Numbered from the stretch's first letter, positions 7,627-16,231 are shown. The stretch is DNA of 46,997 bases from DASTBU01 sp035711845 (GCA_035711845.1 DASTBU010000045.1:1-46997); one strand, 5' to 3'. A program made the numbers and translations. The notes: generated from the letters alone by a model not told the origin.

Positions 7627-7956
7627 ATGTTGCAGAGCAGGAGGTTCTGGGTGGTTGCTTCGGCCGTTCTCGGCTTGCTGCAGGCGTGGGATTCGGGGAC
7701 GCTGGGGGCGGGAGCCTCCGCACAGGCGCTGATCGCCGCAGGGTTGGCCGTGCCCATCGTCTCGATCGCCCTTGCGGCGGACCAGCGGATAAGGATAGCG
7801 GCGCTCATCCTCGGTGCGGTGCTTCTGGCGTGGGCGCGGATGATTGCCCCGGCTCCGCTCAACACCCTGCACCTCGCGCTCTTCGTCCCGGCGATCTACA
7901 TCCTGTTCGTCTCGGGGATCAGCCGGAAGGTCGTGCCGAACGGGGGGCGGGCCTGA
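7627..7956 (+). CDS. small membrane protein next to the LytS/LytTR pair
   Basis: 109 residues with about four membrane segments (8-24, 33-50, 57-71 and 80-97) and a basic C-terminus (SRKVVPNGGRA). Its start, RRFWVVASAVLGLLQAWDSG, resembles the first sensor segment of the kinase (FWLAVIALQIWDSRDGRG), which suggests a common fold or contact partner. No family is recognised. It is probably regulated by the adjacent two-component system; this is inference from position. Confidence 0.6.
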   Translation: MLQSRRFWVVASAVLGLLQAWDSGTLGAGASAQALIAAGLAVPIVSIALAADQRIRIAALILGAVLLAWARMIAPAPLNTLHLALFVPAIYILFVSGISRKVVPNGGRA

Positions 7957-7972
7957 GGTTGGGGGGAGCCGG

Positions 7973-8875
7973 TCAGCGCTTGCCGGACGGCCCCAGCGCC
8001 TTGAGGCTGCGTTCGGCATCCGCGAGGCGCATTTTTGCGGCGGCGAGCGCTGCGTCCGTATCCTGCGCGCGCCGCTCGGTTGCCTCGCGCTTCCGGTTGG
8101 CCTTGTCGGCGCCGCGCTCGGCCTCGTCCACGTCGCGTTGGGCGTCTTCGAGCGCCGCGCGTGCCGACTCGAACGCGCGCGCCGCCTTTTCCGCGTCCCG
8201 CGCCGCGCGGGCGGCCTCGAATTCCTCGCGGCGCGCGGCATGCTCGGCCACCTTGACGACGCGAGCCGCCGACGCCACGGCGTCCCGCGCGCGCGCCAGC
8301 GCCTTCGATTCCGCCGCGCTGGGCTTCGCGGGTTCGGGCTCGGCGCGGCTGGCGCCGGCCCGGGACTCCTGCGCTGCCGCCTTCGCAGGCTGCGGGGCTC
8401 GGACCGGAATGCCGGCGAGCATCTCGAACCCACCCGGTTGCAGCACCCTTCCGAGCCTGCCTGATGGCTCTTCAGCCGGCAGCCCTCGCAGCGTCGTGGC
8501 AATGGCGTGCCTCGTGGCGTCGGTGACGGGATGCCCGGCGCCCTTCATCACCGCGAGCGCGGCCGCGAGCGCGTCTTCCAACGCCTCCTCGTGCTGTTTG
8601 CCGATCGCCCTGAGGTCCACTCGCTTGCCGGACAGCACCGCCTTATGCGCGTCGCGCAGTCCGGCCGCCGCTTCGATGAGCGCGTCGTACTCCGGCCGTC
8701 GCCGCCAGTAGACCTGGTTGACGGCCCACGCCGCGACCGGCGGCTTCTGGAGGCTCTTGATGCCGGCGCCGGCCGGTCCCGCCTCCTTCGCCAGCGCGTT
8801 ACGAGCGGGCGTGAACTCCGACAGCGGAAGCTGATACAACTTGTCGATCTCGCGGTCGATGTCTGCCTGTCGCAT
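7973..8875 (-). CDS. coiled-coil protein of unknown function
   Basis: 300 residues. The N-terminal part (1-135) is a predicted helical domain beginning MRQADIDREIDKLYQLPLSE and including KPPVAAWAVNQVYWRRRPEYDAL. From about residue 190 to 290 it is a long Ala/Arg/Glu-rich coiled coil (SKALARARDAVASAARVVK and onwards). No signal peptide or membrane segment is seen, so it is cytoplasmic. Proteins with the same A-W-A-V-N-Q(V/L) motif occur in Actinobacteria and Acidobacteria as hypothetical proteins, as far as I recall. It is convergent with the 109-residue membrane protein gene. Function unknown. Confidence 0.75.
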   Translation of the reverse strand: MRQADIDREIDKLYQLPLSEFTPARNALAKEAGPAGAGIKSLQKPPVAAWAVNQVYWRRRPEYDALIEAAAGLRDAHKAVLSGKRVDLRAIGKQHEEALEDALAAALAVMKGAGHPVTDATRHAIATTLRGLPAEEPSGRLGRVLQPGGFEMLAGIPVRAPQPAKAAAQESRAGASRAEPEPAKPSAAESKALARARDAVASAARVVKVAEHAARREEFEAARAARDAEKAARAFESARAALEDAQRDVDEAERGADKANRKREATERRAQDTDAALAAAKMRLADAERSLKALGPSGKR

Positions 8876-8910
8876 CCTCCACGAAGTATATGCGCGCTAC
8901 GGCATCGCCG

Positions 8911-9109
8911 ATTCGTCGATTGCGGATTGCGGATTCATTGGAGGATTGGAGATTGGCGGTTGGGAATTTCATTCGGTGATTGATGGCGGCGATTGATGCC
9001 GCACCGTCGAACTGCCCGGCCAATCGTCAATGCCGAATGAAATTCGCCCTCGACAATCGCCAATCAACAATCAATCCGCAATCCACACTCCACGAATCCG
9101 CAATGTAGA
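8911..9109. repeat. GATTG-word repeat, inverted halves
   Basis: The left half is built of GATTG words (GATTGCG, GATTCAT, GATTGGA) and the right half of the complementary CAATC words, so the whole can fold on itself. At the centre there is a perfect 13-bp inverted repeat: GAATTTCATTCGG (8964-8976) and CCGAATGAAATTC (9033-9045). It fills the gap before the SDR gene and ends just before that gene's start. Confidence 0.8.
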
Positions 9110-9116
9110 ATGCCCC

Positions 9117-9881
9117 ATGCCCGTCGTGTTTGTCACAGGAGCGGGGCGCGGCGTCGGCCGGGCGATCGCCCGCCGTTTTGGAAACCTCGGTTATGCCGTG
9201 GCCGCCGCGGGCCGGTCCGAAGCGCTCCTTCGCCAGCTTGCAGAAGAATTGACGGATCGTGGATCGCAGACGCAGGTGCTCGTCTGCGATGTGACCGACC
9301 GCGGCTCGATCCGGCGCTCGGTTGCGGAGGCCGAGCGGCAACTGGGGCCAATCGACGTGCTGATCAACAACGCAGGCGTCGCCGAGAGCGCGCCCTTTCC
9401 GGCGATGTCCGACGAGCTGTGGGACCGCATCCTGGCGGTCAACCTGACTGGAACGTATCTGTGCACCCGCGCTGTCATCCCCGGGATGTTCGAACGCCGA
9501 CGCGGCCGCGTCATCAACATCGCCTCGGTGGCCGGACGGAAGGGGTTCGCATATTCCGCGGCCTATTGTGCGGCGAAGCACGGGGTCGTCGGCTTGACGC
9601 GGGCGCTCGCCATCGAAGCCGCTCCCAAGGGCGTGACCGTCAATGCCATCTGTCCCGGATGGCTCGACACGGACATGACGCGCGAGTCGATCGAGCGGAT
9701 CGTGCGCGCAACCGGCCGAAGCGCGGCGGATGCGAGGGCGTCGCTCGAGCGCATGAACCCGCAACGCCGGCTCATCGATCCGGACGAGGTTGCGGCGCTG
9801 GCAGTCTATCTGGCCGGGCCCGACGCCCGCGGGATCACTGGACAAACCCTCGGCGTCGACGGCGGCGAGCTGACCGCCTGA
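9117..9881 (+). CDS. SDR oxidoreductase, probable 3-hydroxyacyl-CoA dehydrogenase
   Basis: 254 residues. It is a classical short-chain dehydrogenase: Gly-rich NAD(P) motif TGAGRGVG (7-14), D-V (58-59), NNAG (84-87), catalytic Ser137, Tyr150 and Lys154, and a C-terminal T-G-Q-T-L-G-V-D-G-G. The sequence is closest in type to FabG/PhbB-like enzymes. As the first gene of a CoA-thioester catabolic cluster it most likely oxidises a 3-hydroxyacyl-CoA or alicyclic hydroxy intermediate; the substrate is inferred. The frame is open to 9030, but upstream of 9117 it is the repeat region. The enoyl-CoA hydratase gene follows after 13 bases. Confidence 0.88.
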   Translation: MPVVFVTGAGRGVGRAIARRFGNLGYAVAAAGRSEALLRQLAEELTDRGSQTQVLVCDVTDRGSIRRSVAEAERQLGPIDVLINNAGVAESAPFPAMSDELWDRILAVNLTGTYLCTRAVIPGMFERRRGRVINIASVAGRKGFAYSAAYCAAKHGVVGLTRALAIEAAPKGVTVNAICPGWLDTDMTRESIERIVRATGRSAADARASLERMNPQRRLIDPDEVAALAVYLAGPDARGITGQTLGVDGGELTA

Positions 9882-9894
9882 AGCGAGACACCGG

Positions 9895-10674
9895 ATGAAG
9901 CACTCAACGTTCCGATACGACGAAGAGGCGGGCATCGCCACGATCACGCTGGACCGGCCCGAGCGCCTGAACGCGCTCACGTTCGACGTGTACGCCGAGT
10001 TGCGCGACCTGTTTGCGGGGCTCGCGCACCGCGAGTCCGCGAAGGCCATCATCATCACCGGCGCGGGCCGGGGTTTCTGCTCGGGTGGCGACGTCGAGGA
10101 GATCATCGGCGAGCTGTTGAAGCGCGACATGCCACAGCTGCTGGCGTTCACGCGCATGACGGGTGCGCTGATCAGGAACATCCGGTCGGTGCCGAAGCCC
10201 GTGATCGCCGCGATCAACGGCATCGCGGCCGGAGCCGGCGCGGTGATTGCGCTGGCGTCCGACTTCAGGATTGCCACGCCGAATGCCAGCCTCGCGTTTC
10301 TATTCACGAAGGTCGGGCTCGCCGGAGCAGACATGGGCGCCGCCTATCTACTGCCGAGGGTCGTGGGCCTGGCGCGCGCGACCGAGCTTCTCTTTCTCGG
10401 AGATCGCGTCAACGCGGAGGACGCCCTTCGAATCGGGCTCGTCAACAGCGTCGTCCCGCAGGAGCAGCTGATCGACGAGGCGCGGAAGCTGGCGCTGCGG
10501 CTCGTGGCCGGTCCCGCCTTCGCGTTGGGAATGACGAAAACGCTTCTCAACCAGGAACTGGATGCGGACTTCGCCGCCGCAATCGAGGCCGAGGCCGAAG
10601 GCCAGGCGATTTGCATGCAGACGCCCGATTTTCGAGCCGCGTACGAGGCGTTCAAGGCACGACGGACGTCGTAG
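9895..10674 (+). CDS. enoyl-CoA hydratase/isomerase
   Basis: 259 residues of the crotonase fold. The oxyanion-hole segments are G-R-G-F-C-S-G-G-D (about 60-68) and I-N-G-I-A-A-G-A-G (about 107-115). The active-site loop reads G-L-A-G-A-D-M-G-A-A-Y-L-L-P-R; an Asp is present where hydratases often have Glu, as in dienoyl-CoA isomerase or ring-hydrolase-like members. It would hydrate or isomerise the unsaturated CoA ester in beta-oxidation-like ring degradation. It is co-directional with the SDR and acyl-CoA dehydrogenase genes. Confidence 0.88.
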   Translation: MKHSTFRYDEEAGIATITLDRPERLNALTFDVYAELRDLFAGLAHRESAKAIIITGAGRGFCSGGDVEEIIGELLKRDMPQLLAFTRMTGALIRNIRSVPKPVIAAINGIAAGAGAVIALASDFRIATPNASLAFLFTKVGLAGADMGAAYLLPRVVGLARATELLFLGDRVNAEDALRIGLVNSVVPQEQLIDEARKLALRLVAGPAFALGMTKTLLNQELDADFAAAIEAEAEGQAICMQTPDFRAAYEAFKARRTS

Positions 10675-10702
10675 TCCGTGGTCCGTCGGTTCGTGGTCAG
10701 GC
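10673..10702. repeat. GTCCGTG-word repeat
   Basis: AGTCCGTGGTCCGTCGGTTC is a short run of GTCCGTG-like words between the hydratase stop and the dehydrogenase start. The same word recurs at 16240-16256 (GTCCGTAGTCCGTGGTTCGT). Confidence 0.5.
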
Positions 10703-10705
10703 TTC

Positions 10706-11860
10706 ATGTCGCACAGCATGCTCAATCTGCCCTTCTTCAACGACCGTCATCTCGAGCTGTCGGAACGGCTCCGCACGATTGCGGGCGACTTCGCGGCGCT
10801 CGCCGATCGCGGGGAGGCTGGCGATGTGGACGGCGCGGGCAGGGACGCCATCCGGCTGTGCACGACGCATGGGCTCTGCCGGCTGATGGTCCCTCGCGAA
10901 CATGGTGGAGATGGGCTCGACCTGCGAGCGGTGTGTCTCGCGCGCGAGGCAATCGCATCCGTGAGTGGTCTCGCCGACTCGGTGTTCGCGGTGCAGGGCC
11001 TCGGCAGCCATCCGCTCACCGCTGCGGGCAACACGACGCTTGCGCAGCGATATCTGCCGCTCGTCGCCGACGGCCGCACCATCGCGGCGTTTGCTCTCAC
11101 GGAGCCCGAGGCCGGTTCCGATGCCGGGGCGCTTGTGACGCGGGCCAGGCGGGAAGGCGACGATTACATCATCGATGGCACCAAAACGTTCATCTCCAAC
11201 GCCACGATCGCCTCGTTGTTCGTCGTGTTCGCCCGTACGGCGGACGGCCCGAAACGGGCGATCAGCGCATTCGCGGTCGAGGCAGGGACACCCGGCCTGA
11301 CGATTGCGCGGCGGATGAACGTGACCGCTCCGCATCCCATCGCCGAGCTCGAGCTCGAAGGCTGCCGCGTTCCGTCCTCCCAACGGCTCGGCGAGGAAGG
11401 CGACGGCATGCGCCTGGCGCTCGGCACGCTCGACTTCTTCCGCACCAGCGTCGGGGCCGCCGCGTGCGGAATGGCCGCGCGGGCGCTCGCCGAAGCGACC
11501 GTCCACGCGAAGTCGCGCCAGCAATTCGGCAGCCGGCTCGCGGACTTCCAGCTCACGCAGGCAGCGCTCGCGGACATGGCCACCGAGCTCGACGCGGCAC
11601 GGCTGCTCGTGTACCGCGCCGCCTGGCTCAAGGACAATGGCCAGCCGCGCATCACGCGCGAGTCGGCCGTCGCCAAGCTCTTCGCCACCGAAGCCGCCCA
11701 GCGCATCGTCGATCGCGCCGTCCAGATTCACGGCGGCGCCGGCGTCGAGCGCGGCTCGGTCGTCGAGCGCCTCTACCGCGAGGTCCGCGCTCCAAGGATT
11801 TACGAGGGCACCTCCGAGATCCAGCGGCTCGTCATCGCGAAGGAACTCATCGGGGAGTAG
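10706..11860 (+). CDS. acyl-CoA dehydrogenase
   Basis: 384 residues, full length for the family. The FAD/substrate motif F-A-L-T-E-P-E-A-G-S-D is at about 130-140. The C-terminal catalytic motif is I-Y-E-G-T-S-E-I-Q-R, whose Glu is the base that abstracts the alpha proton. It oxidises an acyl-CoA to the 2-enoyl-CoA and passes electrons to ETF. In this cluster it probably acts on an alicyclic or ring-opened CoA ester. The start may be 10706 or the Met at 10718. The repeat array 11874-11943 separates it from the reductase gene. Confidence 0.92.
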   Translation: MSHSMLNLPFFNDRHLELSERLRTIAGDFAALADRGEAGDVDGAGRDAIRLCTTHGLCRLMVPREHGGDGLDLRAVCLAREAIASVSGLADSVFAVQGLGSHPLTAAGNTTLAQRYLPLVADGRTIAAFALTEPEAGSDAGALVTRARREGDDYIIDGTKTFISNATIASLFVVFARTADGPKRAISAFAVEAGTPGLTIARRMNVTAPHPIAELELEGCRVPSSQRLGEEGDGMRLALGTLDFFRTSVGAAACGMAARALAEATVHAKSRQQFGSRLADFQLTQAALADMATELDAARLLVYRAAWLKDNGQPRITRESAVAKLFATEAAQRIVDRAVQIHGGAGVERGSVVERLYREVRAPRIYEGTSEIQRLVIAKELIGE

Positions 11861-11873
11861 GGAGGGCCAGCTC

Positions 11874-11943
11874 GGCATTCAGCACTCAGCATTCAGCACT
11901 CAGCATTGAGCATTCAGCACTCAGCATTCAGCATTCAGCATTC
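11874..11943. repeat. ten heptanucleotide repeats AGCATTC
   Basis: Ten consecutive 7-base units (GGCATTC, then AGCACTC/AGCATTC/AGCATTG variants) with no spacing error. The array ends three bases before the ATG of the reductase gene and so occupies its ribosome-binding position; no Shine-Dalgarno sequence is visible there. Confidence 0.95.
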
Positions 11944-11946
11944 CGT

Positions 11947-13419
11947 ATGCAGCCTCCTCCCGAACGCATCCGTCACACCCCGAAGCCGCCGCGCTGGCCT
12001 GATGTGGATGAGGCTCGGGCATCGAGTCTGTTCAGTCCACTCCGCGCCGGGCGGCTGGTCCTGGCAGATCGCACCTGGGTGCCGGCGATGGTGCCGTGGC
12101 GGGCGACCGACGATGGACTGGTTACCGAGGATGTGCTGGGGTGGTACGAGCGTTTCGCAGAAGGGCAGCCTGGCGCGATCGTGGTCGAGGCGACGGGAGT
12201 ACGCGACGTGCCCAGCGGTCCGCTGCTGCGGATCGGGGACGACCGGTTCATTCCCGGCCTCGAACGGCTCGTCGAAACGGTGCGGCGCGCGAGCGAGGGC
12301 CGCACGAAGCTCTTCATCCAGATCATCGACTTCCTGGCGATTCGACGGCGTCCCGAGCCCGAGAAGTTCCTGCGGCGCTACCTTCGCGTCACGGACGCGC
12401 ACCGCCGCGCGCTCGGGGGGAGCACCGAGGAGGAGGTTCGCGAGCAGCTCGTGCAGCTTTCTGGCGAGCGGCTGCACGAGATCCTGTCGCCACGCGAGCT
12501 CGAGGCGCTCGAGTTCGGCTTCCGCGAGCGCGTCACCGACATCGACGAGCCGCATATTCGGGAGCTGCCCCGGACGCTTCCGGGCATCTTCGCCGCGGCG
12601 GCCCGGCGCGCCCAGGCCTCAGGATTCGACGGCGTCGAGCTCCACTACGCGCACGCGTATACGATGGCCTCGTTCCTCTCGGCCCGCAATACGCGCGACG
12701 ACGGGTATGGCGGCCCACGGGAGGCGCGGGTCAGGCTCCCGCTCGAAGCGCTCCACGCCGTGCGGGCCGCGGTCTCGGACCCGTTCGTGGTCGGATGCCG
12801 CTACCTTGCGGACGAGTGCATCGAGGGGGGGAGCGGCGTGGACGACGCGGAGTATTTCGGCGTAGAGTTCGCGCGGGCGGGAATGGACTTCGTATCGCTG
12901 TCGCGCGGCGGCAAGTTCGAGGACGCGAAGCAACCGCGAATCGGGTGGGCGGCCTACCCTTATACGGGGCGGAGCGGATGGGAGTGCATGCCCACCGTGC
13001 TGGCGGACGAGGCCGGTCCGTTCGGGCGAAACGTCGAACCGGCGCGGCGGATCCGCCAGGCGATCCGGTCGGCCGGATACGCGACCCCCGTTGTCGTCAC
13101 CGGCGGCATCCGGGGGTTCGATCAGGCCGAGCAGATCCTGAGGTCGGGCGCGGCCGACGTCATTGGCGCGGCGCGGCAGTCGCTCGCCGATCCCGACTGG
13201 TTCCTGAAGATGCGGCTCGGGCGCGGCAACGCCGTGCGCCAGTGCAGTTATACGAACTACTGTGAGGGACTCGATCAGATGCACAAGCAGGTAACGTGCA
13301 AGCTGTGGGATCGCGTCGCGCTCGACGAGCCGGGTGTGCCGCGCAGCCACGACGGCAAGCGGCGGCTCGTCGCCCCGCGCTGGCTGGAACGCCGCGCGGC
13401 TGGCGGGGACGGAGAGTGA
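11947..13419 (+). CDS. OYE-family NADH:flavin oxidoreductase
   Basis: 490 residues of the old-yellow-enzyme TIM-barrel type. It has the N-terminal S-L-F-S-P-L-R-A-G-R-L-V-L-A-D-R, the FMN/substrate strand F-D-G-V-E-L-H-Y-A-H-A-Y, S-A-R-N-T-R-D-D-G-Y-G-G, and the C-terminal phosphate-binding T-G-G-I-R and G-A-A-R-Q-S-L-A-D-P. The segment Q-C-S-Y-T-N-Y-C is Cys-containing. The monooxygenase gene starts two bases after its stop. In 2-aminobenzoyl-CoA monooxygenase/reductase an OYE-like domain follows the monooxygenase on the same chain; here it is a separate, preceding gene. It probably reduces the hydroxylated ring product. The frame is open far upstream, but that is another gene's region. Confidence 0.85.
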   Translation: MQPPPERIRHTPKPPRWPDVDEARASSLFSPLRAGRLVLADRTWVPAMVPWRATDDGLVTEDVLGWYERFAEGQPGAIVVEATGVRDVPSGPLLRIGDDRFIPGLERLVETVRRASEGRTKLFIQIIDFLAIRRRPEPEKFLRRYLRVTDAHRRALGGSTEEEVREQLVQLSGERLHEILSPRELEALEFGFRERVTDIDEPHIRELPRTLPGIFAAAARRAQASGFDGVELHYAHAYTMASFLSARNTRDDGYGGPREARVRLPLEALHAVRAAVSDPFVVGCRYLADECIEGGSGVDDAEYFGVEFARAGMDFVSLSRGGKFEDAKQPRIGWAAYPYTGRSGWECMPTVLADEAGPFGRNVEPARRIRQAIRSAGYATPVVVTGGIRGFDQAEQILRSGAADVIGAARQSLADPDWFLKMRLGRGNAVRQCSYTNYCEGLDQMHKQVTCKLWDRVALDEPGVPRSHDGKRRLVAPRWLERRAAGGDGE

Positions 13420-13420
13420 C

Positions 13421-14563
13421 GTGCGCATGACGATCGTGGGGGGCGGTCCGGCGGGGCTGTACTTCGCACTGCTGATGAAGCAGCGCGATCCGTCGCATGC
13501 CATCTCGATCCTCGAACGCGACGGGCCCAGCGACACGTTCGGCTGGGGCATCGTGTTCTCCGATCAGACGTTCGATTACCTTCGGAAGAACGATGGCCCC
13601 TCCTACGAGGCCATCACCGCTCGGTGCCAGAAATGGGACAACGTGGACATCGTCCATCGCGGCGAGAAGATCACGGTCCGGGGAAACCGGTTTTCCGGCA
13701 TCGCGCGGCTGAAGTTCCTCCAGATTCTCCACCAGCGGTGCCTGGAGCTCGGCGTCGATCTCCATTTCCACAGCCCGGTCACGGACCTCGCCGCGCTGCC
13801 GGCGGCGGATGTGCTGGTCGGCGCCGACGGTGCGAACAGCCTCGTGCGCCGGACACACGCGGACACGTTCGGTCCCGTCATCGGGCAGGGCCGCAACAAG
13901 TACGTCTGGCTCGGGACGCCGAGGCTGTTTCACGGGCTGACGCTGACGTTCGTCGAGCACCCGGACGGCCTCTTCATCGCGCACTCCTACAAGTTCGACG
14001 ACACCACGAGCACGTTCATCGTGGAGTGCAGCGAGCAGACGTGGCGTGCCGCGGGACTCGATCGCATGACCGACGTCGAGACATGCCGGCACCTCGAGCG
14101 CGTGTTCGCCGCCCACCTGGACGGCGAGCCGCTCCTGACGAACAACTTCGTGCGCTGGCTGAATTTTCCGCTCGTCAGAAACGAGCGCTGGCACGGTAAC
14201 GGCGTCGTGCTGCTCGGCGATGCGCTTCACACCGCGCATTTTTCGATCGGATCGGGGACGAAGCTGGCGTTGGAGGATGCCATTGCGCTCGCCAGCGCGT
14301 TTGGCCGCGAGGCCGAGCCGGCTTCAGCGTTGCCGCTCTTCGAGCGAGCACGGCGCCCGAAGGTCGAGCAGACGCAGCAGGCGGCGGTGGAGAGCCTTCG
14401 CTGGTTCGAGGAGGCAGCGACGCACATGCACCTGGATCCGCTGCGACTTGCCGCCGAAGTCATGACCCGGAGCAAGAAGATCGACTACGAGAAGCTGAAG
14501 CAGCGCGATCCCGCGTTTGTCGCCGCGCTCGAAAGCGGTCGGGGACTCACGAGTGAGTTCTGA
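13421..14563 (+). CDS. FAD monooxygenase like the N-terminal domain of 2-aminobenzoyl-CoA monooxygenase/reductase
   Basis: 380 residues from GTG 13421 (ATG 13427 is the alternative; GGAG at 13411 favours the first). The FAD motif is I-V-G-G-G-P-A-G-L-Y-F-A-L-L at the N-terminus, followed by D-T-F-G-W-G-I-V-F-S-D-Q-T, a segment characteristic of aminobenzoyl-CoA and salicylyl-CoA hydroxylases. The second FAD motif is G-V-V-L-L-G-D-A-L-H-T-A-H-F-S-I-G-S-G. It would hydroxylate an aromatic CoA thioester with O2 and NADH. The known 2-aminobenzoyl-CoA enzyme is about twice as long because it carries the reductase domain. The last residues (T-S-E-F) and the stop lie in the repeat at 14554. Confidence 0.87.
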   Translation: MRMTIVGGGPAGLYFALLMKQRDPSHAISILERDGPSDTFGWGIVFSDQTFDYLRKNDGPSYEAITARCQKWDNVDIVHRGEKITVRGNRFSGIARLKFLQILHQRCLELGVDLHFHSPVTDLAALPAADVLVGADGANSLVRRTHADTFGPVIGQGRNKYVWLGTPRLFHGLTLTFVEHPDGLFIAHSYKFDDTTSTFIVECSEQTWRAAGLDRMTDVETCRHLERVFAAHLDGEPLLTNNFVRWLNFPLVRNERWHGNGVVLLGDALHTAHFSIGSGTKLALEDAIALASAFGREAEPASALPLFERARRPKVEQTQQAAVESLRWFEEAATHMHLDPLRLAAEVMTRSKKIDYEKLKQRDPAFVAALESGRGLTSEF

Positions 14564-14602
14564 GTTCTGAGTTCTGAGTTCTGAGTTATGAGTTATGAGT
14601 CG
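14554..14602. repeat. seven heptanucleotide repeats TGAGTTC
   Basis: Units TGAGTTC (four), TGAGTTA (two) and TGAGTCG follow without gaps. The stop codon of the monooxygenase gene (14561-14563) is the first three bases of the second unit. Confidence 0.95.
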
Positions 14603-14649
14603 GCGCGAGGCGGGGACGGCGGGCGGCAATATCTTGATAGCTTTCGATC

Positions 14650-15990
14650 ATGAACCACACGTACTGGAACCCCAGGAACGAGACGCTGTCGCGCGACGAG
14701 CTGCGAGCGCTCCAGCACCTGAAGCTGAAGCGTTTGTGCGAGTGGGCAAGGGAGAAGAGCGTCTTTCACCGGCGACGATGGGAGGCGGCGGGATTCCACC
14801 CGGATCAGCTGAAGTCGGTGGACGACATCAGGCGCATTCCGTTCATGACCCGCGAGGAGTGGATGGAGGCGCAGCTCGAGGCGCCGCCATTCGGCACGCT
14901 GACGACCGTCGATCGCGAGCTCGCCGTCAGGTATCACATGACGTCGGGCACCACCGGACGAACGGCGCTGCGCGTGCTCGACAGCACCAAGGACTGGGAG
15001 TGGATCGCCGAGATGTGGGCCTACGGCCTCTGGGGATTCGGCTTGCGCCCCAAGGATGTCGTGCTGTTCGCCTTCTCCTACGGGACGTTCATCGGTTTCT
15101 GGGGCGCGCACTACGCCTGTGAAAAGATCGGCTGTCTCGTCCTGCCGTCCGGGTCCGCGACGACGGAGGGACGCGTCCGGACGATCGTGGATATGGGCGT
15201 CACCGCGGTGTGTTCGACGCCCACGTACGCCTTGCGGATGTGGCAGGCCGCGACCGCGATGGGCATCGATCTGGCGCGCGACACCAAGGTCGAGAGGGTA
15301 ATCGTGTCGGGCGAGCCTGCGGGCTCGATTCCGGCCGTGAAGCGGCAGCTCGAGTCGGCCTGGGGCGCCAGGGTGGGCGACACGGCGGGCATGACGGAAA
15401 TCGGGACGATCATGATCTTCGAGTGCGCGCGACAGCCGGGCGGCACGCACATCATCGAGGACAACTTCATCGAGGAAACCATCAGCCACGACGGCGATCG
15501 GGTGGTGCCATACGGCGAGCGATCGGAACGGGTCGTGACGTCGTTCGGCCGCGGGTTCATCCCGCTGATCCGGTACCGCACCAAGGACCTGGTCGTGAAG
15601 GTTCCGCATTCGGCGTGCGACTGCGGGCGCACCGGGGACATCTACCAGGGCGGCATCCAGGGGCGCTGGGACGACATGAAGCTCGTTCGCGGCACGAACG
15701 TCTATCCGCGGGCCGTCGAGTCGATCGTCCGCGAGTGCACCGCGGTCGACGAGTTCCAGATTCTGCTCACACGCGAGGGGCTGCACGACGAGATCACCGT
15801 GCTGATCGAGATGAAGCCCGGGCGGGCGGATCACTGGACGGCGCTGCAGAGCCGCCTCATCAAGGATCTTCCGGATGCGCACGAAGGTCTGCGGTTCAAC
15901 GTGATCCTCGCGGAGCCCGACTCGCTGCCTCGTTTCGAGCTGAAGGCGAAGCGGCTCGTAGACAAGCGTCCGGCCGCGATCTTCACCTAG
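14650..15990 (+). CDS. PaaK-type aryl/acyl-CoA ligase
   Basis: 446 residues, the length of phenylacetate-CoA ligase-like enzymes. It starts with Y-W-N-P-R-N-E-T-L-S-R-D-E-L. The AMP-binding loop is M-T-S-G-T-T-G-R-T (about 97-105). Later motifs are D-T-A-G-M-T-E-I-G, Y-R-T-K-D-L and the Cys-containing S-A-C-D-C-G-R-T-G-D, then K-L-V-R-G-T-N-V-Y-P-R-A-V-E. The enzyme forms a CoA thioester with ATP. In this cluster it most likely activates the aromatic acid (2-aminobenzoate by analogy), feeding the monooxygenase. The substrate is inferred from neighbours. Confidence 0.88.
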   Translation: MNHTYWNPRNETLSRDELRALQHLKLKRLCEWAREKSVFHRRRWEAAGFHPDQLKSVDDIRRIPFMTREEWMEAQLEAPPFGTLTTVDRELAVRYHMTSGTTGRTALRVLDSTKDWEWIAEMWAYGLWGFGLRPKDVVLFAFSYGTFIGFWGAHYACEKIGCLVLPSGSATTEGRVRTIVDMGVTAVCSTPTYALRMWQAATAMGIDLARDTKVERVIVSGEPAGSIPAVKRQLESAWGARVGDTAGMTEIGTIMIFECARQPGGTHIIEDNFIEETISHDGDRVVPYGERSERVVTSFGRGFIPLIRYRTKDLVVKVPHSACDCGRTGDIYQGGIQGRWDDMKLVRGTNVYPRAVESIVRECTAVDEFQILLTREGLHDEITVLIEMKPGRADHWTALQSRLIKDLPDAHEGLRFNVILAEPDSLPRFELKAKRLVDKRPAAIFT

Positions 15991-16024
15991 CGTCAGCGTA
16001 CCCATCGGGGGCAGGTGAGCCAAA

Positions 16025-16231
16025 ATGGAAAACGTCGATTTGCTCAAACGACCGATGACCGAGTCGGACGCGCGGCTGCTCGAGCTCTATCGATCGCTCA
16101 AGGAAGTGGCCGCCGATCGAGATCTGCCGCCGTGCGTCGAGCGGAACGTGAAGAAAGCGCTCGCGTGCATGTGGCAGGTGGTCAACGATCTGAACCTCGA
16201 GTTCGAACAACTGTACGATCTTGGTGTGTAA
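16025..16231 (+). CDS. small conserved-looking protein, 68 aa
   Basis: A short acidic, helical protein (MENVDLLKRPMTESDARLLE and so on), with a C-P-P-like pattern near L-P-P-C-V-E-R-N-V-K-K-A-L-A-C-M-W and two Cys residues. AGGTGAG lies about eight bases before the ATG. It lies between the ligase and RidA genes, in the same direction, so it is probably cotranscribed. No family is recognised. It could be an accessory factor of the catabolic cluster. Confidence 0.6.
   Translation: MENVDLLKRPMTESDARLLELYRSLKEVAADRDLPPCVERNVKKALACMWQVVNDLNLEFEQLYDLGV

Noticed and set aside
11874..11943. CRISPR array
   Set aside because: The units are 7 bases with no spacers; no cas genes are present.
10678..11946. 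N-terminal extension of the reductase frame (423 codons)
   Set aside because: It lies in another frame over the acyl-CoA dehydrogenase gene and the repeat array; only the part from 11947 has OYE sequence.
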